From positions 4,278,001 to 4,342,000 of the forward strand of contig NZ_CP058910.1 in assembly GCF_013415885.1 (NCBI RefSeq): a stretch of DNA of 64,000 bases, in the 5' to 3' direction. Positions 16,988 to 25,848 of the stretch are shown here, in pieces (position 1 is the stretch's first letter; each line of letters begins with the position of its first letter). The notes beneath the pieces are model-generated. The model did no database searches. It worked only from the letters and a program-made list of their open reading frames with translations, and had not been told where the DNA came from. The position numbers and the translations under genes are program-made. This DNA comes from Halosimplex rubrum. GTDB taxonomy: Archaea; Halobacteriota; Halobacteria; Halobacteriales; Haloarculaceae.

Positions 16988-17425
16988 TCACTCGCAGTCG
17001 TTGCGCTCGTCGCCGTCGGGCGTCGGGGCCGAGACCGGGTCGTCGGCCCGCACGGAGTCGTCGTCGGCCGCCGCGTCGTCGAACGCACGGTCCGATTCGA
17101 GGTCGGCCTCGACGGGGTCCTCGCCGCGGCCGGCGACCCGGCGGGCGACGACCGTCGCGACCGCGGAGACGACGACGCTCGCGACCGCCAACTTGACGAA
17201 CCGACCGCGGCCGTCCGACGACTCCGTCCCGCGGCCGTCGAGGTCCGATTCGGCGTCGGCGACCGTCTCGGCGTCGGCGACCGTCCCGTGGCCGTCGACC
17301 GGTTCGCCGTCGGGCGCCCGCCGGCCGTCCGCGTCGGCTCGTCGACCGTCGGATCGACCGGCGTCGGCACTGAACTGGGCGTCGTCGAGGTGGACTTCGA
17401 ACAGGGTGACGTTCTCGAATACCAT
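16988..17425 (-). CDS. Single-span acidic membrane protein of unknown function
   Basis: A 145-residue protein opening MVFENVTLFEVHLDDAQF, then about 55 residues of acidic, repetitive sequence (Asp/Gly/Arg-rich, with repeats of TVADAE), one membrane helix (FVKLAVASVVVSAVATVVARRVAG, about residues 76-99), and an acidic tail. I recall the N-terminal EVHLDDAQFSA motif from other haloarchaeal membrane proteins, but know no function. The low-complexity middle probably varies in length between strains. Start ATG at 17425. Confidence 0.75.
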   Translation of the reverse strand: MVFENVTLFEVHLDDAQFSADAGRSDGRRADADGRRAPDGEPVDGHGTVADAETVADAESDLDGRGTESSDGRGRFVKLAVASVVVSAVATVVARRVAGRGEDPVEADLESDRAFDDAAADDDSVRADDPVSAPTPDGDERNDCE

Positions 17426-17619
17426 GGAGACACCGACGACCGCTGATGACTTAACGACCCATTGAGCCGTGCTGACAGCGCGACCGGAGTCGCAGTGGCG
17501 GGCGAGCGGCGGTTCGAGGGGTCGGGGAACGGTCCGTGACGCCGCCCGCGGGGCCCGCGGCGGTCCTGTCGTCGGATCGACCAGAACGGTTAACCGCGCG
17601 ATGGCCCAACTCCCGGGCG

Positions 17620-18747
17620 ATGAACCGACGGAGATTCCTCCACTCCGCGACGGGCGCCGCGGCGGTCGGCCTCGCCGGCTGTCTCGGCGACGGCGGCGGT
17701 GACGCGACCGACACCGCCGCGACCGACACCGGATCGACGCCCACTCTGACCCGGTCCCCGACCGACGGCCCGGCGCCCACCTCGACTCCCCAGGGGCCCA
17801 GCGGCGTCTACGTCCAGTCGTTCCGCGAGACGATGGTGATGCCGGGGACCGCGACCGCCGGCGCGGGCGACTACCGCTTCGCCCTGTTGCTCGCGGTCCC
17901 CCATCGGTTCTGGACGGTCAACCTCGACGAGCGCTCGGTCACCGAGATCGAAGACGGGGACGACCTCCACCTGATGGCGACCGTCTGGGACCCCGAGACC
18001 CGGACGGTCCTCCCGGACTCGAACCTCTCGGTGGAGATCACCCGCGACGGCGAGTTGGTCACCCAGGAGGTCATCTACCGGATGCTCTCCCAGCGGATGG
18101 GGTTTCACTACGGCGCGAACTTCCCGCTCGACGGCGACGGGACCTACACCGCGCGGCTCAGCGTCGGCGGCGTGAGCGCCCGCAAGACCGGCGCCTTCGA
18201 GGGCCGCTTCGAGGACGGCGCGACCGCGACCGTCGAGTTCGAGTGGTCCAAACGGGTGCGCGAACGGCTCAAGACCGAACAGCTGGACCAGGCGGGCCAG
18301 CGCGGTGCGCTGCGGCCGATGGAGATGGGCGAGGTGCCCCAGCCCCGCGCGCCGAAGCCCGCCAACCTCCCCGGAACCGTCCTCGGCACCGGCCGCAGCG
18401 ACGGCGCCAAACTCGTCACGACCCGGCTCCCCGCGGCCGACGCCGACCGGTTCACCGACGGGGCGCCCTACCTCGCCGTCTCGGCGCGGACGCCGTACAA
18501 CCGGCTTGTCCTCCCGGCGATGGGGCTGTCGGCGGCGGTCGCCCGCGACGGCGAGACCGTCTTCGAGGGACCGCTCGAACCCACGCTCGACCCCGAACTC
18601 GGCCACCACTACGGCGCGGCGCTGCCCGAGCCGGTCCGGTCGGGCGACGAGGTGACCCTCCGGGCGGGGACGCCGCCGCAGCTGGCCCGCCACGAGGGCT
18701 ACGAGCGGGCGTTCCTGAAGATGGAGCCGGCGACGATCACCGCCTGA
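17620..18747 (+). CDS. Exported P19/Tp34-like iron-transport lipoprotein (DUF7350-like)
   Basis: A 375-residue exported protein. MNRRRFLHSATGAAAVGLAGCLG is a Tat signal (RRRFL) with a lipobox (LAGC), so it is probably a lipid-anchored surface protein; a Thr/Pro/Ser-rich linker follows. Residues about 70-215 resemble the P19/Tp34 iron-transport family: FALLLAVPHRFW, HLMATVWDPETR and the metal-site-like MGFHYGANFPLDGDGTYT. A second domain (about 270-375) contains another HHYGAALPEP motif, so the protein may hold two related metal-binding modules. It is followed one base later by a DUF7282-like membrane gene. The start at 17620 has a TATA-like GGTTAACC about 28 bases upstream. P19 proteins hand iron or copper to membrane permeases in bacteria; here this is inference. 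Confidence 0.75.
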   Translation: MNRRRFLHSATGAAAVGLAGCLGDGGGDATDTAATDTGSTPTLTRSPTDGPAPTSTPQGPSGVYVQSFRETMVMPGTATAGAGDYRFALLLAVPHRFWTVNLDERSVTEIEDGDDLHLMATVWDPETRTVLPDSNLSVEITRDGELVTQEVIYRMLSQRMGFHYGANFPLDGDGTYTARLSVGGVSARKTGAFEGRFEDGATATVEFEWSKRVRERLKTEQLDQAGQRGALRPMEMGEVPQPRAPKPANLPGTVLGTGRSDGAKLVTTRLPAADADRFTDGAPYLAVSARTPYNRLVLPAMGLSAAVARDGETVFEGPLEPTLDPELGHHYGAALPEPVRSGDEVTLRAGTPPQLARHEGYERAFLKMEPATITA

Positions 18748-18748
18748 C

Positions 18749-19807
18749 ATGTCGGGGACCGCTTCCCGTCGGGTCGCCGTCGCCGTCGCGCTGGCGCTGG
18801 CGCTCACCACGCCGCTGGCGGTCGCGACCGTCCAGGCCCACGGCGACCACGTCGCGGCCGATTCGCAGGTGACCGACGACGGGACCGTCGTCGTCGAGGC
18901 GGTGTCGGCGCTGCGGCCCGGGTTCGTCGTCCTCCACGCGGACGACGGCGGGCGTCCCGGCGCCCCGATCGGACACGAGTACGTCGGCCGGACGCCGGAC
19001 CTGACCTACCTGACGAGCGTGCCGGTCCGGATCGACGACTCGACCTGGAGGGACTGGTCGGGCAATCGGACGGTCTGGGCGGTGCTGCACAACGACGTCG
19101 ACGGCGACGAGACGTTCGACCCCGGGACCGACGTGTCGGCCGCGCGGCTCAGCCCGGCCGCCCGGACGGAGATCACGGTCCGAAAGAGCGATTCGGTGGC
19201 CCGGGTCCTCGGCATGCGGTTCGAGGCCCAGTCCGTCGCCGACGGGACGCTCACGGTCCGACGGGTCGACCTGTCGGCGCCCGGTCACGTCGCGGTGTAC
19301 CCGCTCGGACGGAACGCCAGTATCGGGTCGCGCTCGCTGGCAGCGGGCGTCCACCGCAACGTCACGGTCGCGCTGAACGAGTCGTTCGTCGCCGAGCGCG
19401 AGCGCGACTTCCGGGTCCGCGTGGTCGCGCATCGCGACGACGGCGACGGCGCGTTCGGCCCCGCGGACCCGCAGATCGCCGCGGGCGACCGGCCGGTCGG
19501 GACGTATCTGACCGTCGCGCCCGGGAACGGCACTGACGACGGTCCCCTGATCAACACGCCGACGGTGACGACCGCCCCCGAGGCATCGCCCACGGCCTCA
19601 CCGACCGGCGGACCGACAGCCGGCGGTTCCGGAACCGCCACGACCGCCCCGACGAGCGCACCGGCGGGCGGAGTGACCGACGGTGGCTCCGGCGCGACCG
19701 ACGGTACCGCCGAATCCGGCGCCGGCTTCGGCGCCGCGCTCGCCGCGCTGGCGGTCGCCCTCGCCGCGCATGTCGCCGTCGCACGCTCCCGTCGGGCGGA
19801 GCGCTGA
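18749..19807 (+). CDS. DUF7282-like exported membrane-anchored protein
   Basis: A 352-residue protein with a Sec signal peptide (about residues 8-30, ending QAHGDH), two copies of a beta-rich module (about 38-150, with GFVVLHADDGGRPGAPIG; and about 155-265, with GHVAVYPLG), a Thr/Pro/Gly/Ser stalk, and a C-terminal membrane helix with an Arg-rich end. The modules resemble DUF7282 as I recall it from haloarchaeal surface proteins. The tail GAGFGAALAALAVALAA resembles a PGF-CTERM archaeosortase signal but with AGF instead of PGF, so it may simply be a membrane anchor. It is one base after the P19-like gene, so the two are co-expressed and probably meet at the cell surface. Confidence 0.75.
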   Translation: MSGTASRRVAVAVALALALTTPLAVATVQAHGDHVAADSQVTDDGTVVVEAVSALRPGFVVLHADDGGRPGAPIGHEYVGRTPDLTYLTSVPVRIDDSTWRDWSGNRTVWAVLHNDVDGDETFDPGTDVSAARLSPAARTEITVRKSDSVARVLGMRFEAQSVADGTLTVRRVDLSAPGHVAVYPLGRNASIGSRSLAAGVHRNVTVALNESFVAERERDFRVRVVAHRDDGDGAFGPADPQIAAGDRPVGTYLTVAPGNGTDDGPLINTPTVTTAPEASPTASPTGGPTAGGSGTATTAPTSAPAGGVTDGGSGATDGTAESGAGFGAALAALAVALAAHVAVARSRRAER

Positions 19808-19896
19808 CCGGGACAGCCGCGGACCGTCAGGGCTCGCCGACGGAGCCCCAGCCGTCCGGACAGAGAACACCGAAAACCGAACTGGCGACCGACGAG

Positions 19897-22125
19897 TTAG
19901 AGGTAGTCGCCGTCGACGGTCACCGTGACGGACTCGTCGCCGACGACCAGGTCGTAGTCGCCGGCCTCGACGCGGTGGCCGTCACCGGGCGCGTAGACGC
20001 CGAGGTTCTCGACGGGGACCTCGACGGTGACGGTCGCCCGTTCGCCGGCGTCCAGCTCGACGCGCTCGAACGCCTGGAGGCGCCGCTCGGGCATGACGAG
20101 CGTCTTCGACTCCGTCTCGCTGTACGCCTGGACCACCTCGGACCCGGGGCGGTCGCCGACGTTCTCTACCGTCACGTCGAGTTCGACGGTGTCGCCGGGC
20201 CTGACGACCGCCTCGTCGACCGAGAGGCCGCCCGTCTCGAAGGCCGTGTAGGAGAGCCCGTGGCCGAACGGGTAGAGCGGGTCGTAGGAGTCGGGGTGTT
20301 CGGAGTCGCCGATGGGGCGGGGCTGGTGGAGGTGGTCGTGATGCACGTCGACCTGCGTGCCCGAGCGCGGAACCGTGACCGCGAGTCGACCGCTCGGGTT
20401 GTTCTCGCCCACCAGCGTCTCGGCGACGGCCTTCCCGCCCATCGTCCCCGGGAAGTACGCCATCAGCACGGCCTCGGCCCGCTCGTCGAGGTGCTCGACC
20501 GCGAGCGGGCGGCCGGTGACGAGGACGCCGACGACCGGGGTCCCGGTCTCGGCGACGGCCTCGACGAGCTCCTGCTGGGCCTCGCCCAGCGCGATCCGCT
20601 CGCGGGTGGGGAACTCGCCGGTCTCGGTTCGGGGGTCGCCCGCGCCGAACTCGTGGAGGTACCACCCCTCGCCGAGCGCGAGGACAGCCACGTCGGCCTC
20701 GGCGGCTTTCTCGGCCGCCGCGTCGACGTCCAGCCGGTCGCTGTGGGTCGTCCCCTGCTCGTAGGTCACCTCGCCGTCGACGTGGGCGCGGATCTCCTCG
20801 GCGATCGTCGTCCCGTCGACGTGTTCCTCGCGCTCGACGGACCACCCGCCGACCTGGCTGACCAGATCGTCGGCGTTCGGTCCGCCGACAAACACGTCCT
20901 CCTCGCCCGAGAGCGGCAGGCAGTCGTCGTTTTTCAGCAGCGTCATCGCCTCGCGGGCGGTCTCCAGGGCGGCCCCCTGGTGGTCGTCGGACCCGACCGT
21001 CTCCAGCGCCGCCTCTTTCTCGACGTAGGGGTCCTCGAACAGTCCCATCCGGAACTTGCGTTCGAGGACGCGCTCGACGCTCGAATCGAGGACCGACTCG
21101 GACAGGTCGCCCGACTCGACGAGGTCGACCAGCTCTTGCTGTTCGAGGTCGTTACCGACCGAGGCCACGTCCAGCCCCGCGGTGCGGGCGTCGTAGGTCG
21201 CCTCGCGCAGGTCCGCCGCGGTCTTGTGGTCGTCGGTGAGGTGGCGGACGCCGCCCCAGTCCGAGACGATCGTTCCGTCGAAGCCGAGGTCGCCGCGGAG
21301 CAGGTCGGTCAGCCAGCGCTCGGAACCGTGGACGGGTTCGCCGTTGATGGAGTTGTAACACGGCATCACGGACTCGACGCCCTCGTCGAGAGCGGCCTCG
21401 AACGGCGGGACGAACGTGTTCCGAAGTTTGTACTCCGAGACGTCGACCGGCGCGGCGTCCTCCCCGCGCTCGGGCTCGCTGTAGGCCGGGAAGTGTTTCG
21501 CCGTCGCGACGACGGTGTCGTCGGCCTCGAGCCCCTCGCCCTGGTAGCCCCGCACCTTCGCGGCGGCCATCTCAGCGACCAGTCGCGGGCTCTCGCCGAA
21601 GGTCTCGAACACGCGGCCCCAGCGCGGGTCCCGGCCCACGTCGCAGGTCGGCCCGTAGTTCTGGTGGGCGCCGGTGGCCGCGACTTCCGTCGCGGTGACC
21701 CGCGCGCCGGCCTCGACCAGTTCGGGGTCCCAGGTCGCCGCCGCGCCCAGCCCGTTCGGGAACACCGCCGACCCGGCGACGTAGGCGTGACCGTGGACCG
21801 CGTCGACGTTGAAGAAGAGGGGGATCCCGAGTCGCGTCTCCTCGGTCGCGACCCGCTGGAGGTCGTTGACGATGTCGACGATCTCGCCGACTTCCGTCCC
21901 CGCCGAGCCGCCCCAGCCGAAGGGCGCCGCACAGCCGAGGTGGTTCTCGCGGACGAGCTCCGCGACCTCTTCGACGTCGACGTCTCGGTGCATCTGCCCG
22001 GCCCACGTTCCGACTAGCTGACCGGCCTTCTCTTCGACCGTCATCCGATCGAGCAGATCCGAGACCCGCCGCGATACCGGGAGATCCGGGCGTTGATACT
22101 CGGGATCCGCGTCATTCGATGGCAT
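19897..22125 (-). CDS. bglX: Glycoside hydrolase family 3 beta-glucosidase/xylosidase
   Basis: A 742-residue GH3 enzyme with the full domain set: (beta/alpha)8 barrel, alpha/beta sandwich and C-terminal fibronectin type III-like domain (TVELDVTVENVGDRPGSEVVQ). The catalytic nucleophile is the Asp of TIVSDWGGV near residue 288. Other blocks are FNVDAVHGHAYV, the KHFPAYSEPERGED loop and MPCYNSINGEPVHGSE. No signal peptide is present, so it acts in the cytoplasm on imported oligosaccharides. The ATG at 22125 has a TATA box (minus-strand TTTAT at 22155-22151) 26-30 bases upstream. It is similar in size to bacterial BglX, which is periplasmic; substrate specificity is not visible. Confidence 0.95.
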   Translation of the reverse strand: MPSNDADPEYQRPDLPVSRRVSDLLDRMTVEEKAGQLVGTWAGQMHRDVDVEEVAELVRENHLGCAAPFGWGGSAGTEVGEIVDIVNDLQRVATEETRLGIPLFFNVDAVHGHAYVAGSAVFPNGLGAAATWDPELVEAGARVTATEVAATGAHQNYGPTCDVGRDPRWGRVFETFGESPRLVAEMAAAKVRGYQGEGLEADDTVVATAKHFPAYSEPERGEDAAPVDVSEYKLRNTFVPPFEAALDEGVESVMPCYNSINGEPVHGSERWLTDLLRGDLGFDGTIVSDWGGVRHLTDDHKTAADLREATYDARTAGLDVASVGNDLEQQELVDLVESGDLSESVLDSSVERVLERKFRMGLFEDPYVEKEAALETVGSDDHQGAALETAREAMTLLKNDDCLPLSGEEDVFVGGPNADDLVSQVGGWSVEREEHVDGTTIAEEIRAHVDGEVTYEQGTTHSDRLDVDAAAEKAAEADVAVLALGEGWYLHEFGAGDPRTETGEFPTRERIALGEAQQELVEAVAETGTPVVGVLVTGRPLAVEHLDERAEAVLMAYFPGTMGGKAVAETLVGENNPSGRLAVTVPRSGTQVDVHHDHLHQPRPIGDSEHPDSYDPLYPFGHGLSYTAFETGGLSVDEAVVRPGDTVELDVTVENVGDRPGSEVVQAYSETESKTLVMPERRLQAFERVELDAGERATVTVEVPVENLGVYAPGDGHRVEAGDYDLVVGDESVTVTVDGDYL

Positions 22126-22258
22126 GTTCGGATGGATTTCCGACGCCCACATAAACATTGCGAGGTGAATGTCCGATCGAGCCGTCCGCGTGAGTCGAAC
22201 GGTCACCCGTGGTATCGATATCCACACGTATTTGTCGCTCGGCGGGCTGGACTCCGGT

Positions 22259-23164
22259 ATGACCGACGAGGAGTCCGCGCCACTGGAAGGAGCCGATATC
22301 GGTTCGGAAGCGCTCGACGACGAGGACCGCGACCAGATCCGTGAGGCGCTCACCTCGGAGACGAACATCAGGCGAAACGAGGCCGCACAGGCGCTGTCGC
22401 AGCTCGCCGAACGGGACCCCTCGACGGTGCGTCCGTTCGTCGACGACTTGCTCCCGCTGCTCGCCGACGAGCGCAACGCGGTCGCACAGCAGGCCGGGAC
22501 GGCGCTGCTGGGCGTCGTCCGGGAGTACCCCGAGGACCTCGCCGGCTCGGTGCCCGCGGTCTTCGACCTGATCGATCGGGACCTCAACTCGCTGGAGCTG
22601 CTCGGGACCCAGGTCGTCGTCCAGGTCGTGCTGGAACACCCGGAGGAAGTGGCGCCGCACCTCGACCGCATCGTTGCGGTGCTCGACGGTCGCTCGCCGG
22701 CCTACGAGACCACGGACGGTATCGACATGGTCGACGACGAGGAGGCCCGCCAGACCATGCTCGAACACGACAAGCAGGAACACCAGCTGCTGGTCCAGTC
22801 ACAGGGCCGGCTGGCCAACGTGATCACCGCCGCCGCCGAGGGCGACCCGGAGTCCGCCGCCGACCACGTCGACGCGCTCGTCGGACTGTTCGACACGCCC
22901 GACGTGACGGTCGTCGGCGCGGCCATCGACGCCGTCGCCGAGATCGCGCAGGCCGACCCCGACGCGGCCGCCGAGGCCTACGACCCGCTGGTCGCCTGTC
23001 TCAACCACACAAACGACACCGTTCGGGCCCGCGCCATCCAGGCCCTCGGCTACCTCGGGGACGACCGGGCGGTCGGACCGCTCGAGGACCGCGCGCGCGT
23101 CGAAACCGACGAAGACCTCGCCGACCTCGCCGCGGAGACCGCCACGTTCCTCGACGAGTCCTGA
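22259..23164 (+). CDS. HEAT-repeat protein
   Basis: A 301-residue all-helical protein. Repeats of about 37 residues are visible, for example IRRNEAAQALSQLAERDPSTVRPFVDDLLPLLADE, NAVAQQAGTALLGVVREYPEDL and the C-terminal DTVRARAIQALGYLGDDRAVGPLEDRA, which is the PBS-lyase-like HEAT form. A linker around residues 150-175 contains acidic and polar residues. No catalytic motif or membrane segment is present; HEAT proteins are protein-protein scaffolds. The ATG at 22259 is chosen because the upstream frame lies in the promoter region shared with the divergent glycosidase gene. Partner unknown. Confidence 0.85.
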   Translation: MTDEESAPLEGADIGSEALDDEDRDQIREALTSETNIRRNEAAQALSQLAERDPSTVRPFVDDLLPLLADERNAVAQQAGTALLGVVREYPEDLAGSVPAVFDLIDRDLNSLELLGTQVVVQVVLEHPEEVAPHLDRIVAVLDGRSPAYETTDGIDMVDDEEARQTMLEHDKQEHQLLVQSQGRLANVITAAAEGDPESAADHVDALVGLFDTPDVTVVGAAIDAVAEIAQADPDAAAEAYDPLVACLNHTNDTVRARAIQALGYLGDDRAVGPLEDRARVETDEDLADLAAETATFLDES

Positions 23165-23207
23165 CCGACGCGGCGCCCTTCTCCGCGGGACCGCTCGGTG
23201 GGACCCG

Positions 23208-23441
23208 CTAGTCGTCCATCGCGCGCCTCGTACAGTAGTAGTACGTGACGAGGAAGAAAGCCGTCGAGCCGACGATCAGCACCGCGTCGATGACGAGGAC
23301 CGTGAACGCCTCGTCACCGGGTGAGACGAAGAGGAACGAGAACGCGAGCAGAATCCCCATCGATATCATGACCGCCAGTCCCACCGGGATGTTGTCGCGC
23401 TGAGCACAAACGAGGTCGACCGCGCTCGTTCCTCCGGGCAC
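23208..23441 (-). CDS. Small two-span membrane protein
   Basis: A 77-residue protein from a GTG at 23441. Two hydrophobic helices are clear: about 19-40 (VGLAVMISMGILLAFSFLFV) and about 46-68 (FTVLVIDAVLIVGSTAFFLV), followed by the tail YYYCTRRAMDD. A TATA-like TTGAATACC about 22-28 bases upstream supports the GTG. I do not recognise the family. It lies between a HEAT-repeat gene and the end of the ABC operon, and is transcribed like the latter, but 160 bases separate them. Confidence 0.6.
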   Translation of the reverse strand: MPGGTSAVDLVCAQRDNIPVGLAVMISMGILLAFSFLFVSPGDEAFTVLVIDAVLIVGSTAFFLVTYYYCTRRAMDD

Positions 23442-23604
23442 GTTCGAACCTGTCGACCGACGGTATTCAACCTCCCGGTTCCGCGCCTCGTCGCGAGCGC
23501 CCGCCGCGCGACGAGCGGCGCGCTACGTGAACCGGCTCCGCGAACCCGTGAAAACCGAGGAGACGCGTCCGATCGACTCGGTGAGACCGGTCGGGCGGCG
23601 GTGG

Positions 23605-25848
23605 TCAGTCGCCGGCGGTCTCGGCGCCGAAGTCGTTCGAGACGTCGTCGGTGTCGAACTCCTCGTCGGGGCCGATCCGCTCGGCGCCTTCGAGGGGTTC
23701 GCTGTCCCAGTACTCGTGGTCCGGGTCCTCCCGGAAGCACGCGGCGCCGTTGCCTTCGCCGCCTTCGACGTCGTACAGCGGCGGCTGCTCCTCCGTACAG
23801 GCCTCCCTGGCGACGGGACACCGGGTGTGGAACCGGCAGCCGCTCGGCGGGTCGACCGGGTCCGGCACGTCGATCGACCGCATCGGCGGCTCGCCCGCCT
23901 CCACCGCGTCGAGCTGGAGGGTCGGGGTGGCCCAGCGCAGCACCTTCGTGTAGGGGTGGCGCGGGTCCTGGATGAGCCGCTCGGCGGTGCCGACCTCGAC
24001 GATCTCGCCGAGGTACATCACCGCGATGCGCCCGTCACCGTGCTCGGTGAAGTAGCGGGCGTTCGAGAGGTCGTGGCTGATGAACAGGAACGAGGTGTCG
24101 AACACGTCCTGCAGTTCGAGCATGAGGTCCATCAGCTCGACGCGCAGACTCACGTCGACGGCGCTGATGGCCTCGTCGGCGAGGATCGCGTCCGGATTCA
24201 TCAGCAGGGCGCGGGTCAGCGCGACCCGCTGTTTCTCCCCGCCGCTCAGCTGATGGGGGTACCGGTCGGCGAAGTCGCCCGGCGGGTTCATGCCGACCCG
24301 GTCCAGCAACGAGTAGATCCGGTCGCGCCGTTCGTTGGGGCTGATGTTCGGGTGGGTGTGGTGCAGCGGCTCCGAGAGGATGTCGATGATCCGACGATTC
24401 GGGTTCAGCGACGCGCCGGGGTCCTGGTGGATGATCTGCAGCGCCTGGCGGATCTCGTCGTGCGAGATGTCGCCGTCCCCGTCTTTGGCCTCCCAGATGT
24501 CCTGCCCGCGGTATTTGACGCTCCCACCGGTCGGCCGCTGCAGGCCGATGGCGGTCTTGCCCAGCGTCGTCTTCCCGCAGCCGGACTCGCCCAGCAGCGC
24601 GACGACGTCGTTCTCGTAGATGTCCAGGTCGACGCCGTCGACCGCCTTGACGACCTCGGGGTCGTCGCCGAAGATGTCGAACAGGCCCTGGTCCTCCTCG
24701 AAGTGGACCTCGACGTCGTCGAGTCCGAGAACGGGTTCCTCGTCGGTCCGCGCGGTCACGTCGCGGCCCGAACCCGCCTCGTACTCGGGGTCGGCCGTGC
24801 TCTCGCCGTAGTTGAGGGTGATCTCCTCGCGGGCCTGCTCCCAGTGGTGACAGGCCGTCTGGTGGTCCTCGTCGATGTTCTCGAGGGGCGGGTCGTCGCT
24901 GACGCACTCCTCGGTCGCGAGCGGACACCGCGGGTGGAAGCTACACCCCTCCGGGACGTTGACCGGCGCGGGACCCTCGCCCTCGATGGGCTGCATCTCC
25001 GACAGCGGCGCGTCGAGGTTCGGCGTCGCGTTCAACAGCGCCCTCGTGTAGGGGTGGCCCGCGTCCGCGATGATCTGGTCGCGGGTGCCGACCTCGACGA
25101 ACTGGAACGCGTAGATGATGCTCATCCGGTCGGCCAGCGCCGTGATCAGCGGCAGGTCGTGCGTGATGAACGCGAGCGTCAGGTCGTAGGTCTTCTGGAG
25201 GTCGTTCAGCAGCATCAGGATCGACCGCTGCATCAGCAGGTCCAGTGCGGCGGTCGGCTCGTCCATCACCAGTACCTCGGGTTCGAGCACCAGCGACAGC
25301 GCGATGAGCGCGCGCTGCTGCATGCCGCCCGACAGCTCGTGTGAGTAGGAGTCGAGGACGCGCTCCGGTTCGAGATACAGGTCCTCGAGCAGCTCGCGAG
25401 CGAACTCCATCCCCTCGTCGACGTTCGCGTCGTGGGCCTTCAGCGTCTCCTTGAAGTGGGTCCCGACCTTCATCGTCGGGTTGAACGAGGACATCGCCCC
25501 CTGGAAGACCATCGAGATCTCCTCCCAGCGGAACTGCCGGAGTTCCTCGTCGCTCTGTTCGAGCACGTCGATCGTCCGGCCGTCCTCGGCGTGGTAGAGG
25601 ATCTCGCCGCTGAGAACCCCGGGGTCGGGGATCGAGTCGAGCAGCGCCGACGCGAACATCGACTTGCCCGACCCGGACTCGCCGACGATCCCCAGCACCT
25701 CGTCGCGTTCGATGTCGAGGCTCACGTCGTCGAGGACGTACGTGTCGCCGCCGTCGAATGTCACCTTCGCGTCGGTCACCTCGACGATCGGGTCCTCGAC
25801 GGTGGACTGTACCGCCGCGTTCGAGCCGGATCGTTGATCGGTTGCCAT
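23605..25848 (-). CDS. Fused double ATPase of dipeptide/oligopeptide ABC importer (DppD-DppF fusion)
   Basis: A 747-residue protein with two complete ABC ATPase domains in tandem. Domain 1 has Walker A GESGSGKSM, signature LSGGMQQR and Walker B VLVMDEPTAALD, and ends with the oligopeptide-transporter C-terminal motif GCSFHPRCPLATEEC. Domain 2 has Walker A GESGCGKTT, signature LSGGEKQR, an altered Walker B/D-loop ADEAISAVD, and its own GCRFHTRCPVAREAC motif. In most organisms these are separate DppD and DppF (or OppD and OppF) subunits. Each Cys-containing tail can bind an iron-sulfur cluster in some family members. The ATG directly follows the stop of the permease gene upstream, completing an importer operon of four genes. 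Confidence 0.95.
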   Translation of the reverse strand: MATDQRSGSNAAVQSTVEDPIVEVTDAKVTFDGGDTYVLDDVSLDIERDEVLGIVGESGSGKSMFASALLDSIPDPGVLSGEILYHAEDGRTIDVLEQSDEELRQFRWEEISMVFQGAMSSFNPTMKVGTHFKETLKAHDANVDEGMEFARELLEDLYLEPERVLDSYSHELSGGMQQRALIALSLVLEPEVLVMDEPTAALDLLMQRSILMLLNDLQKTYDLTLAFITHDLPLITALADRMSIIYAFQFVEVGTRDQIIADAGHPYTRALLNATPNLDAPLSEMQPIEGEGPAPVNVPEGCSFHPRCPLATEECVSDDPPLENIDEDHQTACHHWEQAREEITLNYGESTADPEYEAGSGRDVTARTDEEPVLGLDDVEVHFEEDQGLFDIFGDDPEVVKAVDGVDLDIYENDVVALLGESGCGKTTLGKTAIGLQRPTGGSVKYRGQDIWEAKDGDGDISHDEIRQALQIIHQDPGASLNPNRRIIDILSEPLHHTHPNISPNERRDRIYSLLDRVGMNPPGDFADRYPHQLSGGEKQRVALTRALLMNPDAILADEAISAVDVSLRVELMDLMLELQDVFDTSFLFISHDLSNARYFTEHGDGRIAVMYLGEIVEVGTAERLIQDPRHPYTKVLRWATPTLQLDAVEAGEPPMRSIDVPDPVDPPSGCRFHTRCPVAREACTEEQPPLYDVEGGEGNGAACFREDPDHEYWDSEPLEGAERIGPDEEFDTDDVSNDFGAETAGD

